Assembly: GCF_022399565.1 (NCBI RefSeq)
Contig: NZ_JAJTUT010000004.1
Location: 1 to 64,000, forward strand
Length of the DNA: 64,000 bases
Direction: 5' to 3'
From: Flavobacterium algicola
GTDB lineage: Bacteria > Bacteroidota > Bacteroidia > Flavobacteriales > Flavobacteriaceae
Shown here: positions 45,258-54,260 of the stretch, piece after piece
Numbering within the stretch: the stretch's first letter is position 1
Layout: each line of letters starts with the position of its first letter
Made by a program: the position numbers and the translations under genes
Notes under the pieces: model-generated
Told to the model about the DNA's origin: nothing
Database searches by the model: none
Seen by the model: the letters and a program-made list of their open reading frames with translations, nothing else

Positions 45258-47072
45258 ATGAAAAAGATGAATCATTTATTTTTAAAACTAGTGGCTGTTG
45301 GACTGTTGTTTGTATCCGTACAATCTTCAGCTAAGGCGGTAATTGAAATCAAACATCAAGAAGGTGATATGACTACTATTGTCAGAAACGCTATTGAGAA
45401 AAACACCGATAAAGACCTGAAAATAGTTTTCGAAAAAGGAAAATACCTTTTTCTGCTTGACTATGCTCAAAATAAATACAGTTACATTACCAATCACGGA
45501 AACGGACTTAAGAAAATCATTTTTCTATTAGAAAATTATGATTCTGTTGAAATCGAAGGTAACGGTGCCGAACTTATTTTTCACGGTCAAGTAGCGCCTT
45601 TTCAAATTAAAAACTGCAAAAAAGTAACCGCCAAAAATTTGACTATTGACTGGGATATTCCTTTTGTTTTTCAAAGCGAAGTAACCGCTGTCAACAAAGC
45701 CGAAGATTGGATTGAAGTAAAACCGTTTACAAAAGGGTTTTCATGGAAATTAGTTGGAGAGCAAATTTCGTTTCCAGATATTGATGGTTTTTCGTTTTTT
45801 GAAATGGGAAGTACATTGGCTTTCGATTCAAAAACAAGACGTGTCGCACACGGTGCTTATGATATATCTAGTCGTCCTCGTTATGTAGAAAAACGTCCTA
45901 ACGGAATTTTAAGAATCCACGAAAAGCTAAAAAGATATACCCCTAATGTAGGTGATATTTTAAATTCAAAAGGTGAAGGCGAGCAAAATCGATATGCCCC
46001 CGCTTTTCAAACCTTAAATTCACAAAACATCCTTTTCGAAGATATTACCATTCATCATGCCCTTGGAATGGGATTTTTATTCGAAAGATCAGAGAATATT
46101 GTTATCTCAAAATGCGGTATTTTTGTTCGTCCAGGTTCTGATAGAGTCGTTTCAACCATTGCAGATGCTACTCATTTCAGCAATTGCAAAGGCGATATTT
46201 TGATCGAAAATTGCAAATTCCAGCACATGCTTGACGATGGTACAAATGTCCACGGAACCTATGTTGAAATTAATAAAATTGTAGATGCAAAGACCGTAAT
46301 TGTAGAGCTAAAACACTTTGAACAACTAGGATTTGAATTCGCTGGCAAAGGAGACGAAATGTGGTTTATCCAACAACCAAGTCCCGATAGAGCATCGGTA
46401 AACACAGTAAGTTCTGTAAACACCATCAACGACCGATTTATCCAAATCGCCTTCGAAAACAACTTACCAACCAACCTTAAAATTGGCGATAATCTAGAAA
46501 ATAAAACATGGAATCCAGTCTTTACCATGCGTGGTTGCACCATTAACGACCACCGCGCTAGAAACGTGATCATCAAAACACCTTTGAAAATCGTAATCGA
46601 AAACAATAATTTTTCGTCCATGATGTCGGCCATTCAGTTGCGTGGCGACAATTATTATTGGTTCGAATCGGGTGCTGTCAATGATGTAACCATTCGCAAC
46701 AACCGCTTTGTACATTGCGGATATGGCGGAGGCGAAGCGGCTATATTGTACGTGACCCCACGTTTAGGGAAAACTTTTGACGAAACGGCTTTGTTCGATA
46801 GCAACATTCGATTTGAAAACAATACCATCGAAACTTTTGGTAACCGAATCATTTGGACCGATAGAGTGGATGGATTAACGGTTACCGGAAATACAATTAT
46901 CAAAACTAAAGACTCAAAGGAATTGTATCCTGATGCGCCTATGTTCGATTTAATCAATTGCAAGAATGTTGAAATTTCCAAAAACACCTACACGGGTAAC
47001 GCAAAGAATACCGTTCTAGCCGATGAGAAATCCAAAAAGAACTTAAAAGTAAAAGGTAATAAAGGATTTTAA
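45258..47072 (+). CDS. GH110-type exo-alpha-1,3-galactosidase (second copy)
   Basis: A 604-residue exported beta-helix protein with signal (LVAVGLLFVSVQSSAKA). GH110 motifs match the first copy: NHGNGLKKIIFLLENYDSVE, ELIFHGQVAPFQI, TIDWDIPF, STIADATHFSNCKG, HMLDDGTNVHGTY. The likely catalytic aspartates are D303, D326 and D327, with the same 23+1 spacing as copy one. The two copies are only moderately similar outside these motifs, so they may differ in tolerance for sulfated neighbours. It follows a sulfatase by 15 bases and precedes another sulfatase after a repeat-rich gap. Predicted reaction: release of terminal alpha-1,3-linked galactose with inversion. Confidence 0.85.
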   Translation: MKKMNHLFLKLVAVGLLFVSVQSSAKAVIEIKHQEGDMTTIVRNAIEKNTDKDLKIVFEKGKYLFLLDYAQNKYSYITNHGNGLKKIIFLLENYDSVEIEGNGAELIFHGQVAPFQIKNCKKVTAKNLTIDWDIPFVFQSEVTAVNKAEDWIEVKPFTKGFSWKLVGEQISFPDIDGFSFFEMGSTLAFDSKTRRVAHGAYDISSRPRYVEKRPNGILRIHEKLKRYTPNVGDILNSKGEGEQNRYAPAFQTLNSQNILFEDITIHHALGMGFLFERSENIVISKCGIFVRPGSDRVVSTIADATHFSNCKGDILIENCKFQHMLDDGTNVHGTYVEINKIVDAKTVIVELKHFEQLGFEFAGKGDEMWFIQQPSPDRASVNTVSSVNTINDRFIQIAFENNLPTNLKIGDNLENKTWNPVFTMRGCTINDHRARNVIIKTPLKIVIENNNFSSMMSAIQLRGDNYYWFESGAVNDVTIRNNRFVHCGYGGGEAAILYVTPRLGKTFDETALFDSNIRFENNTIETFGNRIIWTDRVDGLTVTGNTIIKTKDSKELYPDAPMFDLINCKNVEISKNTYTGNAKNTVLADEKSKKNLKVKGNKGF

Positions 47073-47085
47073 TATCATGATTTCT

Positions 47086-47145
47086 TGGGCGTGCCCATCC
47101 GTTATCCCGAAGCTTCGGGACGGGTCGGGCTGTACGTTCCCGCTT
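47086..47145. repeat. GC-rich palindromic interspersed element
   Basis: A GC-rich block in an AT-rich gap, with GGGCGTGCCC at the left, a perfect 16-base palindrome TCCCGAAGCTTCGGGA at 47105-47120 and GGGTCGGGCTGTACGTTCCC at the right. It resembles a repeat I recall as scattered between genes in many Bacteroidota genomes. Confidence 0.55.
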
Positions 47146-47290
47146 TTTTTATTTGTTTATTGCCTTAGAATAAAAGGCAATAGATAAATAAAAAAGAGCT
47201 CTCCCGACAGTTCGTGACAATCCCTCACGCAAACCACCGTGCTAAAATGCCAACACCCAATCCTAATTATGATCCTTCAAAAATAGATAA

Positions 47291-47318
47291 AAAACGTGCA
47301 TATTAGCATGTTTTTTTT
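47291..47318 (+). terminator. Hairpin terminator downstream of second GH110
   Basis: A 9-pair stem (AAAACGTGC/GCATGTTTT, one G-U), 6-base loop and a run of T. Confidence 0.55.
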
Positions 47319-47344
47319 ATTTTACAAATTATCCAAGTCGATGT

Positions 47345-47437
47345 CCTATGTCACATTGAGCTTGTCGAAATGCATAGTTATAAGGTCTTCGACACTCGAC
47401 GCTTCGGGACAGACTGACAGTATTGGTGCTATTTCAA
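47345..47437. repeat. 93-base direct repeat, copy 1
   Basis: Begins CCTATGTCACATTGAGCTTG and ends near TGCTATTTCAA. It is nearly identical to 47472-47564, 127 bases downstream. Inside are GAGCTTGTCGAA and GGTCTTCGACA, partly complementary. Confidence 0.75.
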
Positions 47438-47471
47438 TTTTTGTTTAATTAAATTTATCCCCATTTGGTTA

Positions 47472-47564
47472 CCTATGTCACATTGAGCTTGTCGAAATGC
47501 ATACTTATAAGGTCTTCGACACCCGACGCTTCGGGACAGACTGATATTATTAGTTTTATTTCAA
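47472..47564. repeat. 93-base direct repeat, copy 2
   Basis: Near-identical to copy 1 with a handful of substitutions clustered at the right end. The recurring TCACATTGAGCTTGTCGAA core is typical of small repeats between flavobacterial genes. Confidence 0.75.
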
Positions 47565-47735
47565 ATGTATCATTATTTAACCGATCATTGTTTCGTTAAA
47601 TTATCCCAACTGCTTATTAACCCTATATTGAACCCACAGAGACATCTTATTTATTAGGACCATTATATTTTACCCAATATATGCTGAATTTTAACCATCT
47701 AAAATGTATTAATTAATAACTAAGAATAATTAAGA

Positions 47736-49187
47736 ATGTCAAATATTAAAAAAATAGGAGTCGCAATTGCATTAGCACTATTGAGTTTTTCGTGTAACAG
47801 CAGCAAGAAAACAACGGTAACCGAAAACACAAAACCCAATGTAATCTATATTCTAGCCGATGATTTAGGATATGGCGAAGTAGGGTACAATGGTCAAAAA
47901 ATGATTAATACCCCTGAGTTGGATTTATTAGCTAAAAACGGTCTGCGTTTTACGGATCATTATTGTGGGAATGCGGTTTGCGCTGCTTCTAGAGCAGCTT
48001 TGATGACCGGATTACACCCAGGTCACGCTTACATCAGAGACAATAGCCCCGGTTATCCTGATGGACAAACACCTTTACCAAAAGGCACGGAGACTGTTCC
48101 TAAATTAATGCAACGTGCGGGCTATACTACAGGATTAATTGGGAAATGGGGATTGGGTTCTATCAATGATTCAGGAAGTCCATTGGCACAAGGATTTGAC
48201 CATTTTTATGGCTTTACCGACCAAGTTTTGGCACACAATTACTATCCAGAATATTTATGGAGTCAAGATAAAAAAGTAATGTTGAACAATTCAGCTACTG
48301 AGGAAAACGATTACAGCCACGATTTATTGACAATCGATGCCTTGAAATTTATTCAAGACAACAAGAAGAAACCTTTTTTCTTGTACCTAGCCTATACCAT
48401 TCCACATGTTGATTACCAAGTGCCAGATTTGGCACAATACAAAGACAAAGACTGGCCAGAGGATATGAAAATTCATGCGGCTATGACTTCGCGTATGGAT
48501 GGTGATATTGGTAAAATAAAAAGATTATTGGAAAGCATGGGGATTTCTAAAAACACCATCATCATGTTCAACAGTGATAATGGAGCACACGGACAATTTG
48601 GTTCAGCTGATTTCTTTAACCTTCGTGGAGAGTTACGTGGATTAAAACGAGATATGTATGACGGGGGAGTTCGTTCGCCTATGATAGCTTACTGGCCAGG
48701 AACGATAAAACCAGGTTCAGTAACAGATCATATTTCTGCTTTTTGGGATCTATTACCAACACTTTCTGAATTGACAGGAGTCCCTGTTAAAGGGAGAACG
48801 GATGGGATTTCGTTGCTACCTACCTTATTAGGAAAACAAAAAGAGCAAAAAGAGCATGAATATTTGTATTGGGAATTGTACCCTGGTAAAACGCCTAATC
48901 AAGGGGTGCGCTACGGAAAATGGAAAGGTGTTGTTGCTGATAGAACCAAAGGAATGAATATCGAATTATACGATATGTCCAAAAGTGAAAGCGAACAAAA
49001 AGACGAAGCAAAAGTGTATCCTGAAGTCGTGGAGCAAATTCGTAAAATGATGTTGGAAGCACATGAACCGAGTCCGTTTTGGGATGCTACAACCAAGCCT
49101 TTTTTCAATTTAAAAGCGGCAATGGAAGCGAGTGGATTGAAATATGTACCTAAGTCTAAAAAAGAGGAACATTCTTCAGCGGAATAA
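47736..49187 (+). CDS. Family S1 sulfatase (CAASR type, paralogue of the dead copy)
   Basis: A 483-residue lipoprotein sulfatase with lipobox ALLSFSCNSS. The formylglycine site is CAASR with Cys82 in HYCGNAVCAASRAALMTG. Metal and substrate motifs are VIYILADDLGYGEVGYNG, GLIGKWGLGS, IPHVDYQV, NSDNGAHGQFG and a C-terminal IELYDMSKSESEQKD. It is clearly closest to the broken sulfatase at 9648 (HYCGSAV, GKWGLG, GFDxFxG, LRGxxRGLKRDMYDGGVRSP-like region), and both follow a GH110 gene. It may have made the first copy dispensable. Function: hydrolysis of a galactan sulfate ester; position unknown. Confidence 0.9.
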   Translation: MSNIKKIGVAIALALLSFSCNSSKKTTVTENTKPNVIYILADDLGYGEVGYNGQKMINTPELDLLAKNGLRFTDHYCGNAVCAASRAALMTGLHPGHAYIRDNSPGYPDGQTPLPKGTETVPKLMQRAGYTTGLIGKWGLGSINDSGSPLAQGFDHFYGFTDQVLAHNYYPEYLWSQDKKVMLNNSATEENDYSHDLLTIDALKFIQDNKKKPFFLYLAYTIPHVDYQVPDLAQYKDKDWPEDMKIHAAMTSRMDGDIGKIKRLLESMGISKNTIIMFNSDNGAHGQFGSADFFNLRGELRGLKRDMYDGGVRSPMIAYWPGTIKPGSVTDHISAFWDLLPTLSELTGVPVKGRTDGISLLPTLLGKQKEQKEHEYLYWELYPGKTPNQGVRYGKWKGVVADRTKGMNIELYDMSKSESEQKDEAKVYPEVVEQIRKMMLEAHEPSPFWDATTKPFFNLKAAMEASGLKYVPKSKKEEHSSAE

Positions 49188-49260
49188 TTTACACGGTTCT
49201 ACACTCAACTGTGTGGATTTTAACAAATAGATTTTTTTGTAAAATAAAATCTGAAAAACG

Positions 49261-49327
49261 CACCATTAAGAAATTAAGGCTAATTAAGGGATTTTATGTC
49301 TTAACGAATCTTAATTTCTTAATGGTG
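49261..49327. repeat. Perfect 18-bp inverted repeat with long loop
   Basis: CACCATTAAGAAATTAAG at 49261-49278 and its exact complement at 49310-49327, loop of 31 bases. No T-run follows, so it is not a standard terminator. It lies between a sulfatase and the GH2 gene. Confidence 0.6.
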
Positions 49328-49386
49328 AAAAATTTAAAATTTTATAACCCACACAAAACGTGGTAGAATAATTTATATACAAAGAG

Positions 49387-52300
49387 ATGACAAAAAAGAA
49401 CCTGTTAATTATATGTGCGTTAGTAGTATCATTGACCAGTTTTGGACAAAAAACAAGCTTCAATCAAGATTGGCTTTTTGTTCAAAAAGAGGTGGTTGGT
49501 GCGGAAGCTATGCAATTTAGTGATGCGTCTTGACGTAAGCTAGACCTTCCGCACGATTGGAGTATCGAGGGAGATTATGATATTAACAACCCTATGGGAG
49601 ATAAGTGTGGGTATTTGCCAGCAGGAATTGGTTGGTATCGCAAAACCATTACGGTGCCTAAAGCATGGAAAGGCAAGCATATCGAAATTATTTTTGATGG
49701 TGTTTTTATGAACAGTACCGTTTGGGCTAACGGAAAAGAGCTAGGAAAACGTCCGTATGGGTGGATTAGTTTTGGCTATGATATTAGTGAAATAGCTAAA
49801 AATTCAGATAAAATCACCTTTGCCGTTCGAGTAGATAATAACCAACAACCATCAGCGCGCTGGTACACTGGAAGCGGAATTTACGCGAACACATGGATTG
49901 ATGTTCGTGAGCAAGTGAATGTGGTAAACGATGGTGTCTATGTACGTACGGATGGAAATACGATAAAAATTGATACAGAAATCAAAAACCATTCGTCCAG
50001 AAAATCCAAATTATCGTTGAAAACTTCGATTGTTGATGCTTCGGGTAAAGAAGTGCAATCAGTAGTTACAAAATTAAAAGTAGGTTCGAATGAAGTTCAA
50101 AAAATCGCTCAAGTAACCACGATTAAAAATCCTGTATTGTGGTCAGTGGAAATACCGAATTTATACAAAGCAGTAAGCCAAATTTACGAAGGTAAAAAAG
50201 TAATTGACCGTTTTGAAACCACTTTTGGTATTCGTGATATCAAATGGATTCCAGAAACGGGTATGTGGATTAACGGAAAAAATGTCAAAATTCAAGGGGT
50301 TTGCAATCATCAAGATGCAGGCGCATTGGGAGCAGCCGTACCGGATAAAATTTTGCGTTTTAGAATTCAGCAGTTAAAAGACATGGGAGTGAATATCATT
50401 CGTACCGCTCACAATCCACAAACACCACAGTTTTATCAGTTTTGTGACGAAATGGGAATGATGGTCATGGACGAAATATTTGATGGTTGGAAACAAAAAG
50501 CTACCCACGATTATGGAGAAAAGGACTTTGAAGGTTGGTGGAAAAAAGATTTAACTGATTGGATTCGCCGTGATAGAAACCATCCATCAGTTGTGATTTA
50601 CAGTGTAGGAAACGAAACCGAAGGCGAAGTAGCCAAAGACTTAGTAGCACAATGCCATGAAATAGATCCTACCAGACCAGTGACTTCGGGACATTCAGGT
50701 TCTGAATTTATGGATGTTTTTGGGGTAAATGGACATAGTGAAAGAAGAGGCTTTTTTGATGATTTAAAAAAAGAGAGTGGTGGTAAAGTTTTCATTGGAA
50801 CCGAAAATACGCATACGTGGCAAGTAAGAGGTTTTTACAGAACCAAAACTTGGTACCGTGACGGCTATCCAAATAAAAAACAACAACCGTACGAAATTCC
50901 AGATTTGACCGAAAAAGAGGTTTTTACCAACGACTGGATTGAAGAGGCTAAAAGAGGCAATCGCAAGCAAATTTTCAATTCAAGTTATGACAATGCCATA
51001 GTGCGCATGACTTCTCGACATAATATTGCTCAAATACGTGATATTCCTAATTATGCGGGTTCTTTCCGCTGGACAGGACACGATTACATTGGCGAAGCGG
51101 GCTACGTTCATGGTGGTTTTCCATTCAAATCCTTTATGGGTGGTGCGATTGATATGGCCAATTTCGAAAAAGATTTATTCTATCTGTACCAAAGTCAGTG
51201 GATTACGAAGCCAATGGTGCATATTTTACCACATTGGACACATCCAAAAATGGAATTAGGAACTGAAATTCCGGTTTGGGTCTATTCTAATTGTGATACA
51301 GTCGAATTGTTTTTTGATGGAAAATCTTTGGGAAAAATAAACCCAGGAACGGATTGGGATAAAATGCAATGCCAGTGGATGGTACCTTGGAAACCGGGAA
51401 CACTAAAAGCAGTAGGTTATAAAAACGGAAAACAAATTACTGAAGAAACCATTCGCACAGCTGATGTTCCTTCAAAAATAAAGTTATCGGTCGATGGTGA
51501 AGGTTTAGCGACCAAAGGAAAAGACATCGTTCAAGTACGCGTTACCGCAACAGATGACAAAGGCGAAATGTATCCTTACGGCGAAAACAGAACTTATTTT
51601 ACCATTTTAGGAGCAGGAAAAATTTGAGCCTTGGACAATGGAAGTCCTATAGATGTTGAAAAACATTTTGAAGCAACAAACCGAATCGCTTTTTATGGTC
51701 TGACTCGTGCGTATATAGAAAGCACCGAGGATTCTGGTGATGTAACAGTAGTCGCTTCAGCAATTTTAGGAGAGAAAAAATTAATCAGGTCTGATAAAGT
51801 GAGTATCGATACTCAGGTTTTGGCTTTGAGAGGAACGGCCCCGAAGTTAAATAGTCAGGCTTATTATACGCTCGATGGTTCAGAACCTACGGTGCAATCG
51901 ACAAAGTTTACTGCCCCTTTTGCGGTAACGCTTGGAACCACGGTAAGGTCTTTGATTACTATTGATGGCAAGCCAACACAATTCTTGTCGGAGCGTTTTG
52001 ATCTTGATGAAGGTTTTGTTTGGAACGAAGACAGCGTTCAAGGAAAAATCATTGGCGACCAAGCCGAAAAAGCTAATTATGAAGGTGTTAAAGTCGCTTC
52101 GGATGGCGAAGGATTCAATGGGACAGGTTATCTTGTTTTTGGTAAAAAAAATAAAGGATATGTGGAATGGTACCAAGAAAACGACGGTATTAAAGGCATT
52201 TTTACTATCAAAATAAGATACAGTGCCAATAGCACTTTGCGTTCCACATACAAGGTTCTATTAACAGTGAATGGAAAAAAACAAGAAATTGAAATTCCGG

Positions 52301-52431
52301 CTACTGCAAAATTTAAAAAAGACTGGGGAGTACTAAAAGCAAAAGTTACTTTTGGTTCCGGTGCAAATACTGTTCGATTAACATCACTTGAAGATGATGG
52401 ATTGCTGATTGATGAGATTCAGGTGGATTAA
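49387..52431 (+). pseudogene. GH2 beta-galactosidase-type gene with two in-frame TGA codons
   Basis: Reads as one GH2 protein of about 1014 codons broken by TGA at 49531-49533 (codon 49, where RKLDLPHDWS follows and Trp is usual) and TGA at 51625-51627 (after TILGAGKI). Before and after both stops the frame is unchanged and homologous. Parts in order: signal peptide ending TSFG, sugar-binding sandwich (PAGIGWYRKTITVP), middle sandwich, TIM barrel with acid/base E410 in VGNETEG and nucleophile E473 in FIGTENTH, a C-terminal domain, a chitobiase-C-like module (YYTLDGSEPTV) and a final CBM-like beta-sandwich. It would remove beta-linked galactose. Without suppression only a 48-residue peptide, or internal restarts at 49594 and 51631, could form. 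Confidence 0.85.
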
Positions 52432-52563
52432 ATATATCTACAACGACATAATAGTTACTAGTAACATTATTGATAAGGATATAAAACATGAATTTTGATT
52501 TAACAAAATCTAAGATTGAAACGTATTCGATAATACGTCAAAAAACATTAAAACTAACAAAAA

Positions 52564-53904
52564 ATGAAACTAAAAAACCTAGTACCAACTTTATGCCTCT
52601 TTTTGTTTTCAGTGGCTATTACAGCGCAAATTGATAAAGAGAGTAACTTTTATAAAGTAGTTAAAAATGCAGGAATTCAAAAAAATCTAGTTAAGGATTA
52701 CAAAGCCGTAGCTACTTTCGAATCTAATTCGACTACTAAATTACAAAAGTCAATTGATGAGGTTGCTAAAAATGGGGGAGGAACAATTGTGTTACCAAAA
52801 GGGAATTACCTTTTGTCTCCTGTTGCTCTAAAATCGGATGTACATATAAAAATTGACAAGGACGCTGTTATCCGATTTGTAAAAGAAGGAAAAACGAGTA
52901 CTGTTTTTCTTTTTGGAGAAAAAAATGAAGGAACTGTCAAAAATGTGAGTGTTACTTGCTCTGACGATAAGAAAAAATACACAGTTGATTTTGAAAATTC
53001 AGGTGATGACCCCGCTTTATTTCAATTGGGAAATGTAGAGAATTTTTTAATTTCGGGTTTTGAGGTTAAGGATAATTTTACCAAGTTTTCTTCAATTCGT
53101 TTAGGGATTAGTGAGTACAATGGTGAATATTTTTATCCAACAAATGGAGTTGTTAAAAACTGTAGTACTATTAATTCTCATTATGGTTATGGTTTGGTCC
53201 AATCTCAAGCGGGACGTAATCTTTTATTCAAAGATTTGAGTGGTATTGGTGGAGCAACTTTGCGATTAGAAACAGGTGCGAAATTGGTAAATGATCTACA
53301 AATTGGTGGAAATCATGATATCGTAGTTCGAAATATTTCTTGCAAAAACGGAAACTCAGTAGTGATGCTTTCTCCACATGCAATGAAGAATGGAAAAGTT
53401 GATATTGACGGTGTTTATGGTGAAAGCTGTGGTTTTACACTCCGAATCGAAAATGGATTTATCGCTACAAAATACAATGTAGATGACAATATTAAAGTGG
53501 GTGGTTTTGAAAACGTAGTAGCCAAAAATATCAAAGCGGTTTACGGTGTGGAATCACAATTAAAAAGCAAGCATTTTAAATTCATGCCTTGTGAGTTGGT
53601 TAGTCAATTACACCTTGCTCCTGAAAACATGAATAGACCAGCAATTGCTGATATGCCAATTTATTTAGGGCCATCTATAGGTGCGGTAGTAGATACGGAT
53701 AATTATCCAACGACTATTTCGAATGTAGAAGCAATCGGTTTTGTTAACAAACCTATTTTGAAAGAAGCCGACGTAACGAATTGTGGAGACGCTATTGCTA
53801 AGATTACAAAAGGAGAAAAGAAAGTGGTTAAGAAAGATAAATCGAAAGGCAAAAAACCTCTGAAAGACAAAATGAAGACAAAAGTTAAAAAAGAGAAAGC
53901 ATAA
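52564..53904 (+). CDS. GH82-like right-handed beta-helix protein (paralogue 5, Lys-rich tail)
   Basis: A 446-residue secreted protein with signal (LVPTLCLFLFSVAITAQ). Shared family features are GGGTIVLPKGNYLLSPVALKS early on, then GYGLVQSQ, GGATLRLETG and MLSPH, giving Gln213, Glu236 and His272; the Glu-His spacing of 36 equals the recalled GH82 value. Gly238 stands where GH82 has Asp. The last 40 residues are a lysine-rich tail (KKVVKKDKSKGKKPLKDKMK), again very basic. It follows the GH2 gene by about 130 bases and has its own strong terminator. Likely exported to the periplasm or surface; activity on carrageenan is inferred. Confidence 0.6.
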   Translation: MKLKNLVPTLCLFLFSVAITAQIDKESNFYKVVKNAGIQKNLVKDYKAVATFESNSTTKLQKSIDEVAKNGGGTIVLPKGNYLLSPVALKSDVHIKIDKDAVIRFVKEGKTSTVFLFGEKNEGTVKNVSVTCSDDKKKYTVDFENSGDDPALFQLGNVENFLISGFEVKDNFTKFSSIRLGISEYNGEYFYPTNGVVKNCSTINSHYGYGLVQSQAGRNLLFKDLSGIGGATLRLETGAKLVNDLQIGGNHDIVVRNISCKNGNSVVMLSPHAMKNGKVDIDGVYGESCGFTLRIENGFIATKYNVDDNIKVGGFENVVAKNIKAVYGVESQLKSKHFKFMPCELVSQLHLAPENMNRPAIADMPIYLGPSIGAVVDTDNYPTTISNVEAIGFVNKPILKEADVTNCGDAIAKITKGEKKVVKKDKSKGKKPLKDKMKTKVKKEKA

Positions 53905-53940
53905 GGATAACACAATTTTACCGATTATAAAATATATTCA

Positions 53941-53992
53941 AAAAGTCACCAATTCACGAATCCTATAGGTAATTCGTGAATTGGTGGCTTTT
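53941..53992 (+). terminator. Long-stem terminator after GH82-like paralogue 5
   Basis: A 21-pair stem (AAAAGTCACCAATTCACGAAT and complement, one G-U) with a 10-base loop, T-rich right side, 37 bp after the stop codon. Confidence 0.8.
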
Positions 53993-54260
53993 GTTTATGT
54001 GGCATAAAAAGGATTCGGTTTTTAATCAAACTTTAATCAATTTGATAATATTTTGGCTAAAATGCGATAAATAAATGTATAGGGACATCGTTTTTACTAT
54101 TACATACAAGTTTTGTTTTTGTCTAAACGTATTTTGTATTTCTTGATAGTGGATAAGTCATCATTCATTTCAAGAGATATAAACTAACAATTCTTAATTA
54201 GTACTCAAATTAATCTATAATGGTTGATTTTAGTTATTAATTACAAACATCTTATCTATT
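53993..54260. other. Intergenic leader of sulfatase gene
   Basis: About 270 AT-rich bases with no supported gene or repeat. It presumably carries the promoter for the sulfatase at 54261. Confidence 0.35.

Larger units (their letters stand above)
47073..47735. other. Repeat-rich intergenic region
   Basis: This 660-base gap holds a GC-rich palindromic block, a hairpin terminator and two direct copies of a 93-base repeat. No gene is supported. It separates the second GH110 from the sulfatase that is the closest kin of the dead copy at 9648. Confidence 0.55.

Noticed and set aside
49387..52431. TGA recoded as Trp (or selenocysteine), explaining the two stops in GH2. Every other gene in the window ends in TAA or TAG, none in TGA.
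   Set aside because: If TGA were a sense codon, in-frame TGA would occur in many of the other long genes, but all are uninterrupted with TGG for Trp. GH2 is not a selenoprotein family. TAA preference is normal in AT-rich flavobacteria. Recent pseudogenisation or error is simpler.
51631..52431. Separate protein starting at TTG after the second TGA of GH2
   Set aside because: The frame and domain order continue the GH2 C-terminal region; no signal peptide or gene-like start precedes it.
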